Shown piece after piece: positions 9,045 through 18,534 of a DNA stretch of 64,000 bases; position 1 is the first letter of the stretch, and each line of letters starts with the position of its first letter. The notes under the pieces are model-generated. The model was not told the origin of the DNA. It made no database searches and worked only from the letters and a program-made list of their open reading frames with translations. Origin of the DNA: Clostridiaceae bacterium (GTDB lineage: Bacteria > Bacillota > Clostridia > DSM-8532); contig JAAYAD010000034.1 in assembly GCA_012719545.1 (NCBI GenBank), forward strand, positions 62,001-126,000, in the 5' to 3' direction. A program made the translations under genes and the position numbers.

Positions 9045-10223
9045 ATGTCTACTTTTGATAATGAGATTCCCAGTATTCCTGTAGGTCCTTTGGGCATAAT
9101 AGCACTGGAAAGCAGCAAAGAGCTTGGAAACCTTGTGAACAAGCACCTTATCGAGTACAGAAAAAGCATTCCCGAAAGCCGATTTGAAAATCTTCTTTAT
9201 CCCGGTTACAAAAGAGATTCATACATCATATCCACCAATTGTCCCAGATTCAGTTCCGGAGAGGGCAAGGCAGTAATCAATGAAACCATTAGAGGCTATG
9301 ATTTGTACATTTTATGCGACGTAGGCAACTACAGCTGCAAGTACAAGATGTTTGGAATGGAAAATGCCATGAGCCCTGATGACCATTTTCAGGATATAAA
9401 AAGAGTCATTTCTGCCATAGGCGGAAAGGCAAGGCGCGTGAATGTAATAATGCCTTTGCTTTATCAGGGAAGGCAGCATAAAAGAGTTACAAGGGAATCT
9501 CTGGACTGTGCTGTCGCATTGCAGGAGCTTGAACGACTTGGTGTTGAAAATATTCTTACCTTTGACGCCCACGATCCCAGAGTTCAGAACGCAATTCCCA
9601 TAAAAGGCTTTGAAAACATTCAGCCGGCTTACCAGATTATAAAAGCTCTCCTTAATTCAGAAAAGGATTTGGAGATAAGCAAGAGCAAGATGATGGTGGT
9701 AAGCCCTGATGAAGGCGGAATAAACAGAAATATTTATTATGCAAACATTTTAGGTCTGGATCTTGGACTGTTTTACAAGCGCAGGGACTTAAGCAAAGTA
9801 GTAAACGGAAAGAATCCCATAATAGCTCATGAATTCCTCGGCGATTCTGTCGAAGGCAAGGATATTCTCATTGTTGACGATATTATTTCATCGGGAGATT
9901 CAATGCTAGACATTGCAATGGAACTTAAGCGAAGGAAAGCCAGAAGAATTTATATGGCTGTAACCTTTGGCCTTTTTACCGAAGGCATTGAAAAATTTGA
10001 TGAATTTTATAGAAAAGGCATAATTACAAAGGTATTTTCTACAAACCTGACATACAGAAGCGAAGCCTTGAGAAATGCGCCATGGTATGTTGAAGCAGAT
10101 GTGTCCAAGTTTATTGCACTTTTAATTGACACTCTCAATCACGACCAGTCCTTAAGCTCACTTTTAAATCCTTCTGTTAAGATCAGGAACCTGCTTGAGA
10201 GACGAAACCAGCATTCAAAATGA
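9045..10223 (+). CDS. Ribose-phosphate pyrophosphokinase family protein, long form
   Basis: Phosphoribosyltransferase-fold protein related to PRPP synthetase, which makes PRPP from ribose 5-phosphate and ATP. The PRPP-binding loop is clear (DILIVDDIISSGDSMLDIA, near residue 285), as is the paired N-terminal domain with FDAHDPRVQNAIP near residue 182. At 392 residues it is about 75 longer than classical Prs, and the usual DLH..QIQGFF segment is replaced by DAHDPRVQNA, so it is a distinct branch. AGGAGG precedes the ATG at 9045. It is divergent from the RNase H/ATP-grasp pair. True PRPP synthesis is probable, not proven. Confidence 0.82.
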   Translation: MSTFDNEIPSIPVGPLGIIALESSKELGNLVNKHLIEYRKSIPESRFENLLYPGYKRDSYIISTNCPRFSSGEGKAVINETIRGYDLYILCDVGNYSCKYKMFGMENAMSPDDHFQDIKRVISAIGGKARRVNVIMPLLYQGRQHKRVTRESLDCAVALQELERLGVENILTFDAHDPRVQNAIPIKGFENIQPAYQIIKALLNSEKDLEISKSKMMVVSPDEGGINRNIYYANILGLDLGLFYKRRDLSKVVNGKNPIIAHEFLGDSVEGKDILIVDDIISSGDSMLDIAMELKRRKARRIYMAVTFGLFTEGIEKFDEFYRKGIITKVFSTNLTYRSEALRNAPWYVEADVSKFIALLIDTLNHDQSLSSLLNPSVKIRNLLERRNQHSK

Positions 10224-10345
10224 TTGCTATAAATTTATACTTATAAATTTTTTGATTTCTGATATAAATATATATTGGTAAAAGGTGCTTTACTAAAGCA
10301 TTTTATAGAGTTTTAAAAACTTGCATGAATATTTAATCTAACCGC

Positions 10346-10374
10346 TTGACAAAGAGTAAAGCCGTTTGTATAAT
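10346..10374 (+). promoter_or_regulatory. Consensus sigma-A promoter of tRNA-Arg
   Basis: TTGACA, exactly 17 bp, TATAAT: a perfect consensus promoter ending 29 bp before the tRNA gene. Confidence 0.9.
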
Positions 10375-10403
10375 ATAAAAGTCGCAAAACGGCTCTACAA
10401 CTT

Positions 10404-10480
10404 GTGCCAGTAGCTCAGCAGGATAGAGCAACGGACTTCTAATCCGTGGGTCGGGTGTTCGAATCATCTCTGGCACGCCA
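10404..10480 (+). tRNA. tRNA-Arg (anticodon TCT)
   Basis: Complete cloverleaf. The acceptor stem GTGCCAG pairs with CTGGCAC, the D arm has GCTC/GAGC, the anticodon stem ACGGA/TCCGT carries loop CTTCTAA (anticodon TCT, reads AGA/AGG), and the T arm has TTCGAAT. The CCA end is encoded at 10478-10480. A consensus promoter precedes it and a strong terminator follows. Confidence 0.97.
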
Positions 10481-10483
10481 GAA

Positions 10484-10517
10484 AGCCTTGAAACGTTTCG
10501 TTTCAAGGCTTTTTACT
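10484..10517 (+). terminator. Rho-independent terminator of tRNA-Arg
   Basis: A perfect 10-bp stem (AGCCTTGAAA / TTTCAAGGCT) with a 7-nt loop is followed by a T-rich run. It starts four bases after the encoded CCA. Confidence 0.95.
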
Positions 10518-10633
10518 TTTCTGACAAAACATTTTCATCCTGTACTAATTGTCATAAAACACCCGCCGGCGAGTGCCTCATTGACTTCATTAACGTGTAT
10601 GTAATTTACCTATGTGACTTACAGGCGGTTTAT

Positions 10634-10906
10634 TCATAAATCATTGCAATTTTTACAATATTCTATCTGTTTCTTTCCCATGGAATAAATGCCTCCTGCC
10701 GAGGCGCCAAAAACCAACCCATCTCTGAATGCTTCCAGCAATTCTCCGCCAAACAACAGTGCATTTATTACATTCAGAATTGCAGCCACAATAAACACCA
10801 GCAATGGAATAATCAGTCTCCCTCTTTGAGTTTTAAAGGGTTTATAGGTTTTTATTACATTAACTATAACCATGGTTAAGCCAACTATAACAAAACTATC
10901 TAACAT
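10634..10906 (-). CDS. Small membrane protein, holin-like, unknown function
   Basis: A 90-residue protein with two hydrophobic segments (FVIVGLTMVIVNVI at 5-18 and LIIPLLVFIVAAILNVINALLF at 31-52), a third weak one around GLVFGASAGGIY, and a polar end with a Cys pair (YCKNC). AGAAAGG lies upstream of the ATG. The size and layout resemble small phage-holin-type proteins, but there are no phage genes nearby and I do not recognise the family. It stands alone between the tRNA terminator and the feo terminator. Confidence 0.6.
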   Translation of the reverse strand: MLDSFVIVGLTMVIVNVIKTYKPFKTQRGRLIIPLLVFIVAAILNVINALLFGGELLEAFRDGLVFGASAGGIYSMGKKQIEYCKNCNDL

Positions 10907-11002
10907 ATGTATTTACCTTTCTGTTGGAATCCTTGTTACAATTTATTACGCTTGTCCATCCTGGGTTACACTTTTCAGAAATATTTCTTTTTTCCTGCCA
11001 TA

Positions 11003-11043
11003 TAAAAACCCCTTTCGTCACTTTTTGTAAAACCGAAAGGGGT
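11003..11043 (-). terminator. Terminator downstream of feoB
   Basis: The 10-bp arms ACCCCTTTCG / CGAAAGGGGT enclose a 16-nt loop, and on the minus strand the stem is followed by TTTTT. It lies about 110 bp after the feoB stop. Confidence 0.75.
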
Positions 11044-11152
11044 ATATATTGGGGCTGTAATAGAGATTTATGAAGATGTTAATAACTTGAATAATCATTT
11101 CTCAAAGGCTTGTAAATGGCTTGATGAGTTATCATTGAAAGTCCTTAATAAC

Positions 11153-13303
11153 TTACGCCAGCCCAAGAAGCCTTGCGGTATTTGCCACAATAAAGCATAT
11201 CAGTATTCCTGTAATAGTTGGAATCAGGAATGCGGCAATGGTCCATTCCAGGCTTTGGGTCTCCTTCCTTATGGTCAGGCAGGTGGTTCCGCACGGGAAG
11301 TGCATCAAGGAAAACAGCATTACGCAGACGGCTGTAAGCCAGGTCCAGCCGTTGGATACAAGAAGCTCTCTGAGCTGTTCAAGGCTGTCCAATTCAATCA
11401 TACTGCCTGTTGCCATATAGCTCATGATAATAATGGGAACCACTATTTCATTGGCCGGAAATCCCAGTATAAACGCCATCAGTATAAAGCCGTCCATACC
11501 AATTAATTGGGCGAAGGGATTGAGAAAATTGGCACAATGGTTTAGAATGCTTACTCCTCCTACCTGTACATTTGCCATAAACCAGATTATTAGGCCTGCC
11601 GGAGCGGCCACCATAACAGCCCTTCCTAAAACAAACAATGTTCTGTCAAAAATTGAGCGCACAATTATCCGCCCTACCTGCGGCTTTCTGTATGGCGGAA
11701 GCTCAAGGGCAAAGGAAGACGGAAGTCCCTTAAGCAATGTCTTTGAAAGGATTTTGGAAACAAGAAGGGTTATTACAACTCCCAGCACCAAGACAGAAAC
11801 AAGCATCAGAGCCTGAATTACCGATTTTGCTGGGCCAAGGACGCTTCCTGCAAAAAACATTGTTATAATGGCAATCAGGGTGGGAAACCTTCCGTTACAG
11901 GGCACAAAATTATTGGTAAGTATGGCAATTAGCCTTTCTCTGGGAGAATCAATTATCCTGCACCCTATTATGCCCGCAGCATTGCATCCTAAGCCCATGC
12001 ACATGGTTAGAGCCTGTTTTCCATGACAGCAAGCTTTTTTAAAGAAATTGTCAAGGTTAAAGGCTACCCTTGGAAGATATCCTAAATCCTCAAGAAGCGT
12101 AAACAAAGGGAAAAATATAGCCATGGGCGGCAGCATAACAGAAACAACCCAGGCCAGAGTACGGTAAACTCCCATAACCAGCACGCCATGAACCCATTCA
12201 GGAGCAGAAATGCTGTAAAAGAAGTCGCTTAACCTGTCTTCAATCCAGAACAGGCCATCTGCCAGCAATTGTGACGGATAATTTGCTCCTGTAATTGTTA
12301 TCCAGAGAATAGCTCCAAGAAGAGCAAGCATTATTGGTATTCCAAAGGTCTTTGACGCCAGTATTCTGTCTATTTTTCTGTCCAGATAATCATATTTTTC
12401 TCTCTCAAAAGATACTGTCTGGCTGGTTATTTCTTCAGCAACTGCATATAAGGAGCAAACAATTTTATCCCTCAAAATGTCCTTTGTAATTCCTGCATCG
12501 CACAATATATTAATTGCTTCGTCCAGCTTTTGGGTAATATCTTCATCCTTGAACAAATTAAAGCCCAGGTATCTGTTTATGGCCTCCAAAAGAGTACTGT
12601 CCCCGTCAAGAAGCTTTAATGCAACCCATCTGCTGTTGAGCTTATCATTTAAATGTTGTTTTATATAGGGCTCCAATATGGATACAGCACTTTCAATGGC
12701 ATCAACGTACTTAATTTTCACAGGAGATGGCTTTATATAACCATCAGTTACAATACTTACCGCATCCAAAAGCTCATTGAGCCCCTCTCCTTTACTTGCG
12801 CTGGTTGCTACAACAGGAACTCCTAGCAGCTTTGACAGCTTTTTAATATTTATGTTTATCTTCTTGCGCTTAGCCTCATCAATTAGATTTACGCAAACAA
12901 CCACCTTATTTGTAATTTCAAGTGTCTGAAGAACCAAATTGAGATTTCTTTCAAGCAAAGTTGCGTCAGCTACCACAATTACAGCGTCAGGTTCTCCAAA
13001 GCAGATAAAGTCACGGGCAATTTCTTCTTCCACAGAGTTTGCCATAAGTGAGTATGTACCCGGAATGTCAACCAGAATATAATTTTCATTCTTATGCCTT
13101 ACCGTTCCCTGGGCATTGGCCACTGTTTTTCCCGGCCAGTTGCCCGTATGTTGGTTAAGTCCAGTCAAGCTGTTGAATATAGTGCTTTTCCCTACATTGG
13201 GGTTTCCCGCAAGCGCAATTACCTTGTCGTTTGGTGTGATGCGCTTTATGTTGAATTCTTTTTCTAGAACACTAATCCCTGTTGAATCACTTGTGAGCCC
13301 CAT
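11153..13303 (-). CDS. feoB: Ferrous iron transport protein B
   Basis: Fe(II) uptake permease of 716 residues with an N-terminal GTPase. The G motifs are GNPNVGKST (G1), DIPGTYSL (G3) and NLIDE (G4), within the first 150 residues, followed by a helical GDI-like region and then about eight to ten membrane segments with the conserved Cys of MCMGLGCNAAG. AGGAGG precedes the ATG. It follows feoA by 50 bp, and a DtxR-family regulator is divergently placed, so iron-dependent repression is likely. Confidence 0.97.
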   Translation of the reverse strand: MGLTSDSTGISVLEKEFNIKRITPNDKVIALAGNPNVGKSTIFNSLTGLNQHTGNWPGKTVANAQGTVRHKNENYILVDIPGTYSLMANSVEEEIARDFICFGEPDAVIVVADATLLERNLNLVLQTLEITNKVVVCVNLIDEAKRKKININIKKLSKLLGVPVVATSASKGEGLNELLDAVSIVTDGYIKPSPVKIKYVDAIESAVSILEPYIKQHLNDKLNSRWVALKLLDGDSTLLEAINRYLGFNLFKDEDITQKLDEAINILCDAGITKDILRDKIVCSLYAVAEEITSQTVSFEREKYDYLDRKIDRILASKTFGIPIMLALLGAILWITITGANYPSQLLADGLFWIEDRLSDFFYSISAPEWVHGVLVMGVYRTLAWVVSVMLPPMAIFFPLFTLLEDLGYLPRVAFNLDNFFKKACCHGKQALTMCMGLGCNAAGIIGCRIIDSPRERLIAILTNNFVPCNGRFPTLIAIITMFFAGSVLGPAKSVIQALMLVSVLVLGVVITLLVSKILSKTLLKGLPSSFALELPPYRKPQVGRIIVRSIFDRTLFVLGRAVMVAAPAGLIIWFMANVQVGGVSILNHCANFLNPFAQLIGMDGFILMAFILGFPANEIVVPIIIMSYMATGSMIELDSLEQLRELLVSNGWTWLTAVCVMLFSLMHFPCGTTCLTIRKETQSLEWTIAAFLIPTITGILICFIVANTARLLGLA

Positions 13304-13353
13304 TTTTCATATCCTCCTTAATACCCGCGCAATCCTTCCGGGAAAACCTATTT

Positions 13354-13593
13354 CTAACTTACTTCGACCATTATTTTGGATGCCTCTTCCGAACGAAGTG
13401 CAATAACGGCACCACGTATGAAGTATGCCACCGGATCACCGGAAGGGCTTACCTGCAAGGCTTCAACCTCGGTATCCCTGATAAGGCCAAGGTCAAGCAT
13501 CCTTCTTCTTAAATTACCATCAGAAGTAAGCTCCTTCACCTTACCTTTCCTTCCCAGCGGCAAAAAATTCAGTGGGATCAATGAGCCGTTCAT
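13354..13593 (-). CDS. feoA: Ferrous iron transport protein A
   Basis: SH3-like cytosolic partner of FeoB, 79 residues. Typical features are the N-terminal PLNFLPLGRKGKV, RRRMLDLGLIRDTEVE and the C-terminal GAVIALRSEEASKI. CGGAGG lies ten bases before the ATG. It is the first gene of feoAB, 50 bp before feoB. Confidence 0.93.
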   Translation of the reverse strand: MNGSLIPLNFLPLGRKGKVKELTSDGNLRRRMLDLGLIRDTEVEALQVSPSGDPVAYFIRGAVIALRSEEASKIMVEVS

Positions 13594-13746
13594 TTTAGGT
13601 GTACCTCCGATTATTTTTGCATTTCACAACTATTAGCCGCGAGCAAATATGTTTCCTTTTACTAACATATACAAAATAATAGACATGTGTTACGAATATA
13701 GATTAAATAATTAACTAAATTTTTTGTCTCATTCAGAGGTGTAGAC
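13594..13746. promoter_or_regulatory. feoA / DtxR-family divergent intergenic region
   Basis: AT-rich 153-bp spacer between divergent feoA and the regulator gene. It holds TATGTT and AACATA arms spaced by ten bases (13650-13671) and an imperfect palindrome centred on AATT near 13712. Either could be an iron-regulator operator, but neither is a strong match to a published box. Confidence 0.35.
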
Positions 13747-14238
13747 ATGAATAATGATCAATTCCACACTGTCCGGGGATACCAGTTGATGGAGCAGAGC
13801 AAAAGGCTCCTTACTCCTGCCATGGAAGACTATCTTGAGATGATTTACAGATACAGTCTTCAGGAAGGATATATAAGAATAAACAAGCTTGCTGAGCAAT
13901 TGAATGTGAAGGCCTCATCAGCTTCCAGAATGGCTCAGAGGCTTGGAGAATTGAGCATGCTGAAATATGAGAAGTACGGAATAATTACGCTTACCGAGAA
14001 AGGAAAGCAAATAGGAAAGTTTCTTCTTACCCGGCATACAATTATAGAAAACTTCTTAAGGACAATAGGTTCGGGAGACAACTTATATGAGACCGAATTA
14101 ATTGAGCACAATATAAGTCTCGAAACATTGAGAAATATTAACCTTCTCAACAGGTTTCTCGAGGAAAATCCGGAGATTATGGACAAGTTTAATGAATACA
14201 GAGCCATTCATTCAGGAAATGTGGATTCATTCCCTTAA
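13747..14238 (+). CDS. DtxR/MntR-family metal-dependent transcriptional regulator
   Basis: Winged-helix metalloregulator of 163 residues. The N-terminal part reads LTPAMEDYLEMIY, then a helix-turn-helix (RINKLAEQLNVKASSASRMAQRL) and a wing. The dimerisation helix carries the metal-ligand pattern RHTIIENFL..G and ELIEHNIS. It is divergent from feoAB and most likely represses it when Fe(II) is plentiful. It lacks the SH3-like third domain of DtxR, as do MntR proteins. Fe or Mn specificity cannot be decided by eye; the feo context favours Fe. Confidence 0.9.
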   Translation: MNNDQFHTVRGYQLMEQSKRLLTPAMEDYLEMIYRYSLQEGYIRINKLAEQLNVKASSASRMAQRLGELSMLKYEKYGIITLTEKGKQIGKFLLTRHTIIENFLRTIGSGDNLYETELIEHNISLETLRNINLLNRFLEENPEIMDKFNEYRAIHSGNVDSFP

Positions 14239-14292
14239 TAAATGGCTCTTTAATATCATTGGATAAAGTCAGAAAATGATAAGGCTCTGAAA

Positions 14293-15678
14293 TTATTTAA
14301 CTGCTTTTTTACGCTTTACCTTGAGCATCAGAAGCAGAAGAAGGATAAAATAAACCACTAATAACCCGAAAGTTACAAACAGCATGAAATCCGACTCGGG
14401 AGCCATTCCTATAAGAACCAGCAGCGGTGCTCCCAATACAATGGCAAAGCTGCTTCCTGTAAGCAGGTTATTTGCAGCGGGAGTTTTGAAGGAATTGTCT
14501 ATCTCACGAAGCAAAAGAACACCTGAGCTAATAGTTCCTGTAAGCATTCCGTACATAGAGACCATTCCCTCATGCTCGTAATCAGGATATAGTTTCTTGC
14601 ATGCCCATTTAAGATAAATAAAGGTTACTACTCCACCCACAACGGCCATTAAAATAAACGGTATCCATAACCCTGTCAAATCCCTGAAATCAATGGCCGC
14701 AATACCTGCTATGGTCATAAAGTCAAAAGCCGCTCCTGAAATTCTGCTTAAAAGATAATTATTGGGATACTGGCGGGTCATCAGTTTCACTCTTCTTAAC
14801 TGTCCAAAAACCATCCGGCAGACTATTGCAAGTACTGAGCCGATAATGAAGTTAAATCCCCATATAACAGGAGATATAGTTTTGGCAAATCCGGGCGCAA
14901 GTCTCGCAACACCAGAAGTCAGGCCAAGGGAAACAAGATATGTTCCAAGATAAATAAGCATTACCAGGGCAACTTGCACCGACAGTCTGTCTATGGATTC
15001 TGAGATGGGAATCTCATTCCTGTCCTGGAAAAAGTCCACGGTGACAGAACCGGAAACATAATCAGCAGACCCTGTATTAGCCAATTTGTGTCTTTTAAGA
15101 TAATTTAGATAAATTACTCCAACAATACAAGCGCATAAGAATCCAGCAGCCGCTATGGAAAGCCCGAAGGACTGTCCTCCTTTAAAGCCGAGTTGTTCAT
15201 AGGTTGAACCTACATTATTTGCCTGACCAGGTCCCTGACCATAACCCATTGGAAGCAAGATACCCGAAGCCTTGAATAAACCGGGGCAAATAGTATACGC
15301 AAGCCCAATAGAAATAACAAGACCTAAAATTCCCTGGAGAAGATATGTGCTTACAATGAGAGCTCCACTTCTTAACCCCACAAAATCACTTTTGTCTGAA
15401 TCGCTATTCTTTTCAGGATTTCTAAGGGACAGAGCAATAAATCCAATGGCAATGGTATGATAAGTAACTGTTTCAAGGAATTCTCCTGTCATTGGAAGGA
15501 TTCCTGCCGTCCTTAAAATTAACGCGATAAATCCTCCCAATACTGCCGTAGGAACCATGCTCTTTCGGACAATGTCCACCTTTCTTCTGAGTACATTGGC
15601 CAAAAGCAAAATTCCTGCCATAATTCCTAACTGCAGTACAGAATTCCACAGTTCTGTATTGGCTGCTGAAAAGTCCAC
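14293..15678 (-). CDS. GltS-type sodium/glutamate symporter family protein
   Basis: Polytopic membrane protein of 461 residues with about 11-12 hydrophobic segments. The signature MGYGQGPGQANNVG near residue 145 matches the re-entrant loop motif of GltS transporters, which import glutamate with Na+. Start is a GTG behind GGGAG. It converges with the DtxR-family gene upstream on the plus strand. The substrate may be glutamate or another anion; the sequence does not settle this. Confidence 0.82.
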   Translation of the reverse strand: MDFSAANTELWNSVLQLGIMAGILLLANVLRRKVDIVRKSMVPTAVLGGFIALILRTAGILPMTGEFLETVTYHTIAIGFIALSLRNPEKNSDSDKSDFVGLRSGALIVSTYLLQGILGLVISIGLAYTICPGLFKASGILLPMGYGQGPGQANNVGSTYEQLGFKGGQSFGLSIAAAGFLCACIVGVIYLNYLKRHKLANTGSADYVSGSVTVDFFQDRNEIPISESIDRLSVQVALVMLIYLGTYLVSLGLTSGVARLAPGFAKTISPVIWGFNFIIGSVLAIVCRMVFGQLRRVKLMTRQYPNNYLLSRISGAAFDFMTIAGIAAIDFRDLTGLWIPFILMAVVGGVVTFIYLKWACKKLYPDYEHEGMVSMYGMLTGTISSGVLLLREIDNSFKTPAANNLLTGSSFAIVLGAPLLVLIGMAPESDFMLFVTFGLLVVYFILLLLLMLKVKRKKAVK

Positions 15679-15693
15679 AAAACCACTCCCATA

Positions 15694-16878
15694 CTATGAA
15701 TTTTTAAAGATTTTGTAAAGATCAAGATACTTAACTGCGCTTCTTGGATGATCCGATTTTATCTCAAAGGATTCCCTGTCAGTAGTGGAGAATATAAGTA
15801 TGGCATGGCTGTATATGGCCATATCATGCAATTTGCTAAACACAAAGGTGTAGCTGGTGCCGTCTTCTCCTTTAAAAACAAGCTTGTCCCTGTAAAGCTC
15901 AGATGTTCCTTTGGCAATCAATTTACTCTTGTTGGCTTTGTCAATCTTCCACAGGCTTTGTCCGGAATCGGATATAACAGGACCATCTTTTGAGCCATTT
16001 ATATATTCGTTGGCTATTTCAGCAATTTTACCCCTTTGCCACCTGCTCCAGCCGAGTACATGTTTAAATGGCGGAGGATTTTGGGTCAAAGACTCCAGAA
16101 AACCATAAGGGGTATAACGAAGGTCAAGACCGCATGTACAATAAAATCTGTTGTCATTACTCTTAAGGGTGGATATTCCATTGCAGTTGGGGCAGATGTA
16201 CAGAGCCGTTTCGAGGTGCTCAGCAAGTCGTTTTCCTTTATATGCAACGGGATTTTTCAATTGATCTTCATAGGCATTTACATACAGATCCCTTTTTATT
16301 GCCTCATTGATTTCTTCTGCCGTCATGGTCTTAAGCTCTTCGGGACTGTATTCTTTTACAACATACCCTTTCATAATACCCCGTCTCAATGTCTTTGCCC
16401 AGCGGGGACTAGTAAAATATCCGCCGTCAAGGCGGTAAGTTATTAATGCCACACCGCTTAATTTAATCAATTTTCCTGTTGATTCGGGTATATGGCCTGT
16501 TTCACCTGTGAAGGAGCGGTTTCCTTCAGCAAATACACAGACGCTTGAACCTTCCTTTAACCTTTCCAGGACATTGCGCACCGTCTGAACCTCAGTGACA
16601 GCTTTAATTCTTGGAATGGGAGCCACAAGAAATTGAATTATCTTGCTGATAAGTCCCCATCTGAATATATGGTCGCTTGCTACATAATAAATAAGTTTGG
16701 GAAAACTCAAACCAACCATTAAAGGATCATAATTGGTATTATGATTTGCAAGAACAATAAAAGGCTGATTTTTGGGTTCATATTTTTCGTACTCATAGTT
16801 AAATTTCCGTTTTAAAAATAAAGAAATAAAAAACCTAAACACGCTGAAGACAGGTTTATGGCTTAAGAAACCTCTCAT
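15694..16878 (-). CDS. PlsC-like acyltransferase with C-terminal zinc-ribbon extension
   Basis: Lysophospholipid acyltransferase family. The HX4D motif appears as NHNTNYD near residue 50, followed by FAEGNRSFTG near 120. At 394 residues it is much longer than PlsC (about 240). The extra C-terminal part includes a likely zinc ribbon (CPNCNGIS...RFYCTCGLDL, near 228-255) and an SH3-like or PH-like end. The ATG at 16878 has GAGGGG five bases away. It directly precedes gltS (15 bp gap). The acyl acceptor is unknown. Confidence 0.82.
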   Translation of the reverse strand: MRGFLSHKPVFSVFRFFISLFLKRKFNYEYEKYEPKNQPFIVLANHNTNYDPLMVGLSFPKLIYYVASDHIFRWGLISKIIQFLVAPIPRIKAVTEVQTVRNVLERLKEGSSVCVFAEGNRSFTGETGHIPESTGKLIKLSGVALITYRLDGGYFTSPRWAKTLRRGIMKGYVVKEYSPEELKTMTAEEINEAIKRDLYVNAYEDQLKNPVAYKGKRLAEHLETALYICPNCNGISTLKSNDNRFYCTCGLDLRYTPYGFLESLTQNPPPFKHVLGWSRWQRGKIAEIANEYINGSKDGPVISDSGQSLWKIDKANKSKLIAKGTSELYRDKLVFKGEDGTSYTFVFSKLHDMAIYSHAILIFSTTDRESFEIKSDHPRSAVKYLDLYKIFKNS

Positions 16879-16930
16879 GTTACCCCTCACTCTTGTTTCA
16901 AAGCATATGCGTTTAAATTATTATCTCACA

Positions 16931-17410
16931 TTAAGCACCCAATCTTTCAAGATTTAGAAGATACGTTTTTTTATCAAGTCCTCCCCCATATCCAACCAGT
17001 TTTCCATCTGCGCCAATTACACGATGGCATGGAATAAAGATTGGAATGGGATTTCTGTTGTTTGCCATTCCAACAGCCCTGCAGGCCTTTTCATTGCCTA
17101 TTTCTCTTGCGATATCCCTATAGCTTTTAGTTGTGCCGTAGGGTATTGCCATAAGGGCTTTCCAGACATTTTTCTGGAATTCTGTTCCTGATGGGTTTAA
17201 AGGCAGATCAAACTCTGTGCGTCTTCCTTCCATATATTCTTTCAGCTGTTTTCCCGCCTCTTTAATTAACGGTGTCTCTTTTACTTCTGCATCAGCCTCT
17301 TTTACTACAGCGTCCAGTTCATTCATAAAATATACATTGGTGATATAGTTACCATCAGCGGCAATTCCTATTTTTCCTATTTCAGTATCGTAAAAAAACA
17401 CATGCTTCAT
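16931..17410 (-). CDS. ogt: Methylated-DNA--protein-cysteine methyltransferase
   Basis: Suicide DNA-repair protein of 159 residues that moves the alkyl group from O6-alkylguanine to its own Cys. The active site IPIFIPCHRVIGADG is complete, preceded by the helix-turn-helix and arginine finger region GTTKSYRDIAREIG. The ATG at 17410 has GAGGG at a good distance; an in-frame extension to 17437 has no ribosome site. Confidence 0.95.
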   Translation of the reverse strand: MKHVFFYDTEIGKIGIAADGNYITNVYFMNELDAVVKEADAEVKETPLIKEAGKQLKEYMEGRRTEFDLPLNPSGTEFQKNVWKALMAIPYGTTKSYRDIAREIGNEKACRAVGMANNRNPIPIFIPCHRVIGADGKLVGYGGGLDKKTYLLNLERLGA

Positions 17411-17566
17411 ATCTCTTACCCTCGCTTTATAAGTCAATTTAAATATATTTTAATCTTTCGTTTCTGCTGCGCACTAGCACTATGTACTGTTTCACACTAT
17501 GTTTTATTCGCCCAGTAATAAAAAGGCCTGCGCAGGATTTGTTAATTTATTAACCTTTGGCGCAAG

Positions 17567-18367
17567 CTATTTAAGAGCTAATTTTTCGTAGTGTTTGTAC
17601 AGAGCATGGAATCGGCCGCTGTAATCTTTTTTCCATGGTTTTTTCTTGCCGCAGAAGTGAAGAAACACGGTTTTATTGATTACCATGTCCATATCCCACT
17701 TGCTCTTGAGCTTGTAAATGCCGTAGTACCTTGAATCATAATTATACAGCTTTTCGTCAAGGCTTTTTATCTTTTTTGAATAAAGCGCATTTAATACATC
17801 CTGATCAGGCATTATAAGTTTTGCTTTATTCTTCTCAACAAATTCAAAAATTAAATTTTCATCAACCAATTCTCTTTGAAGCTCAAGGTTAATCAAAAGC
17901 ACGCCTGAATTATAGTAGGCCTCTATCTCATAAGGATTAAGCCTAAGCCTGTTAATCTCCTTAATAGATATTACATCATGGTAAGCTGCTGCATACAGAT
18001 AATCGCCCATATCTGTGTAATACAGCTCCTTAACCGGGTTAAGAACAAGAATGTCCGGGTCAAGGTACAATATCCTGTCAAGTTCAGGCGGCAAAAATTT
18101 AAAGGCCAGCAATCTGTAATACATTTCCCGCGGATAATGGAAAATAACCGGAGCGTTTTCAAAAACCTTGTCATCAATCCTGATTATCTTAGAACTGCTT
18201 CCATTGGCAGCAACAAAGTTCTGTATATCCGCAACCTCATCATCGCTGAGCCTTGAGTGCATGACATAAATGCAGAATTTGTCCTCTGCATTATTTAAAA
18301 AAAGTGATTTAAGCATAACCTTCAAAGGTTTTATATAATTGGAGTTCAAGGTTACAAGTATGTTCAT
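17567..18367 (-). CDS. Glycosyltransferase family 8 protein
   Basis: Retaining GT-A glycosyltransferase of the LPS galactosyltransferase type, 266 residues. The N-terminus MNILVTLNSNYIKPLKVMLKSL, the metal-binding DXD in ILYLDPDILVLNPV and the C-terminal HFCGKKKPWK motif are all family marks. The ATG at 18367 has CGGAG nine bases upstream. In a Gram-positive host it probably acts on a cell-wall or surface glycan; the sugar and acceptor are unknown. No other glycan genes flank it. Confidence 0.9.
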   Translation of the reverse strand: MNILVTLNSNYIKPLKVMLKSLFLNNAEDKFCIYVMHSRLSDDEVADIQNFVAANGSSSKIIRIDDKVFENAPVIFHYPREMYYRLLAFKFLPPELDRILYLDPDILVLNPVKELYYTDMGDYLYAAAYHDVISIKEINRLRLNPYEIEAYYNSGVLLINLELQRELVDENLIFEFVEKNKAKLIMPDQDVLNALYSKKIKSLDEKLYNYDSRYYGIYKLKSKWDMDMVINKTVFLHFCGKKKPWKKDYSGRFHALYKHYEKLALK

Positions 18368-18534
18368 ACATTTATCTCCGCAGCACAAATTTATTATTTC
18401 TTTAAGCCTTAAGCTGATATGATATATATCCCCTTTGTCAGTCTTATGCTTTCAAATAATACTTTAGCATAATATCCATATTTAACTCAATGACTTTTGT
18501 GCCAGTTAAATATCAGCCTTTTACCATAAAAGTA

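Noticed and set aside
10404-10480. tRNA-associated integration site
   Set aside because: No repeated tRNA end or integrase gene is seen downstream; the tRNA is followed directly by its terminator and ordinary genes.
10634-10906. Phage holin as sign of a prophage
   Set aside because: Size and helices are holin-like, but no endolysin, tail or integrase gene flanks it.
13594-13746. Riboswitch or classical DtxR box in the feo promoter
   Set aside because: No conserved riboswitch stem pattern and no good match to the TTAGGTTAG-type box; only weak dyads, listed at low confidence.
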